A stretch of 64,000 nt of DNA from positions 1,922,001-1,986,000 of the forward strand of contig NZ_FOIP01000002.1 in NCBI RefSeq assembly GCF_900105215.1, read 5' to 3'. This stretch comes from Lacrimispora sphenoides (GTDB taxonomy: Bacteria > Bacillota > Clostridia > Lachnospirales > Lachnospiraceae). This document shows, piece by piece, positions 63,862 through 64,000 of the stretch (the first letter of the stretch is position 1; every line of letters starts with the position of its first letter). A model generated the notes under the pieces. It was not told the origin of the DNA. It did not search any database and saw only the letters and a program-made list of their open reading frames with translations. The translations under genes and the position numbers were made by a program.

Positions 63862-64000
63862 CTACCGACTGCGCTCCTGCGGACCGGATGCCGGAACCGG
63901 CACAAATGCGCAGCCTCCATACGAAACAGGTCGATGAGTAATCTCCATCTGGCTGTCATCAGCCAGAAAATACGTCTCGTCAACCACTCCGTCCTTATTC
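63862..64000 (-). CDS. C-terminal fragment of unknown protein
   Basis: An open frame entering from the right edge encodes 45 residues and a TAG stop at 63864-63862. It reads NKDGVVDETYFLADDSQM and ends ASGPQERSR. The N-terminal part is outside the window and I do not recognise the family. The frame is open through the whole 139 bases and ends 53 bp before the promoter of the amino acid importer, which supports it being a real gene end. Confidence 0.55.
   Translation of the reverse strand, partial: NKDGVVDETYFLADDSQMEITHRPVSYGGCAFVPVPASGPQERSR

Overview
The window looks like a chromosomal segment of a spore-forming, low-to-mid GC member of the Lachnospiraceae (Lacrimispora / Clostridium cluster XIVa type). 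This is inferred from gene content: SigG, SigE and SpoIIGA sporulation genes, a T-box in front of valS, a SufCBDSU iron-sulfur operon with SufU, RsiV/SigV, DUF4364, and a DUF5716/5717-like cassette. Most genes have a strong AGGAGG-type ribosome binding site. I saw no rRNA, tRNA, CRISPR array, insertion sequence or prophage.

Layout. (1) 1-10992, minus strand: one long saccharide operon running from a CUT1 ABC importer (binding protein, two permeases) through cytosolic GH3 and GH5 glycosidases and an RbsC/RbsB-type pair with no ATPase, to an IlvD/Edd-family sugar-acid dehydratase and a DapA-family aldolase cut by the window edge. (2) 11156-15135, plus: a divergent regulatory operon of an AraC-type response regulator, a soluble YesM-type histidine kinase and a degenerate RbsA-like ABC ATPase. 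(3) 15161-18133, minus: metNIQ, preceded by a promoter, a 31-codon leader ORF with nine Met codons and an intrinsic terminator, i.e. an apparent leader-peptide attenuator. (4) 18168-25733: housekeeping genes (M20 dipeptidase, YqeY, RF3, alpha/beta hydrolase, CoaBC and CoaX divergently) and sigG. (5) 25819-32838, minus: an L-ascorbate PTS operon, ulaG-C-A-B, DeoR regulator, ulaE, a propeller-like protein, and ulaF interrupted by an in-frame stop; ulaD is absent. (6) 33141-38720, plus: a MarR-family regulator followed by sufCBDSU, driven by a near-consensus promoter containing a duplicated operator-like sequence. (7) 38769-42180, minus: rsiV-sigV and spoIIGA-sigE. (8) 42197-45357, minus: valS with T-box leader and an extra tandem two-hairpin repeat. 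(9) 45386-52109, minus: GntR regulator, zinc alcohol dehydrogenase and a LivJHMGF importer, with a shared palindromic operator. (10) 52150-57774, minus: a 1190-residue protein, an actin/Hsp70-like protein and a TPR protein, function unknown. (11) 57854-61125, plus: malic enzyme, DUF4364 protein, a small membrane protein and a GNAT acetyltransferase. (12) 61127-64000, minus: a polar amino-acid ABC importer behind a perfect consensus promoter, and the C-terminus of an unknown protein.

The most noteworthy items are the Met-codon-rich attenuator of metNIQ, the pseudo-ABC ATPase encoded with a soluble two-component system, the DUF5717/5716/TPR cassette, the nonsense codon in ulaF, and the MarR-SUF regulatory arrangement. 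All functional statements rest on reading the sequence and recalling families; no search or folding program was run.
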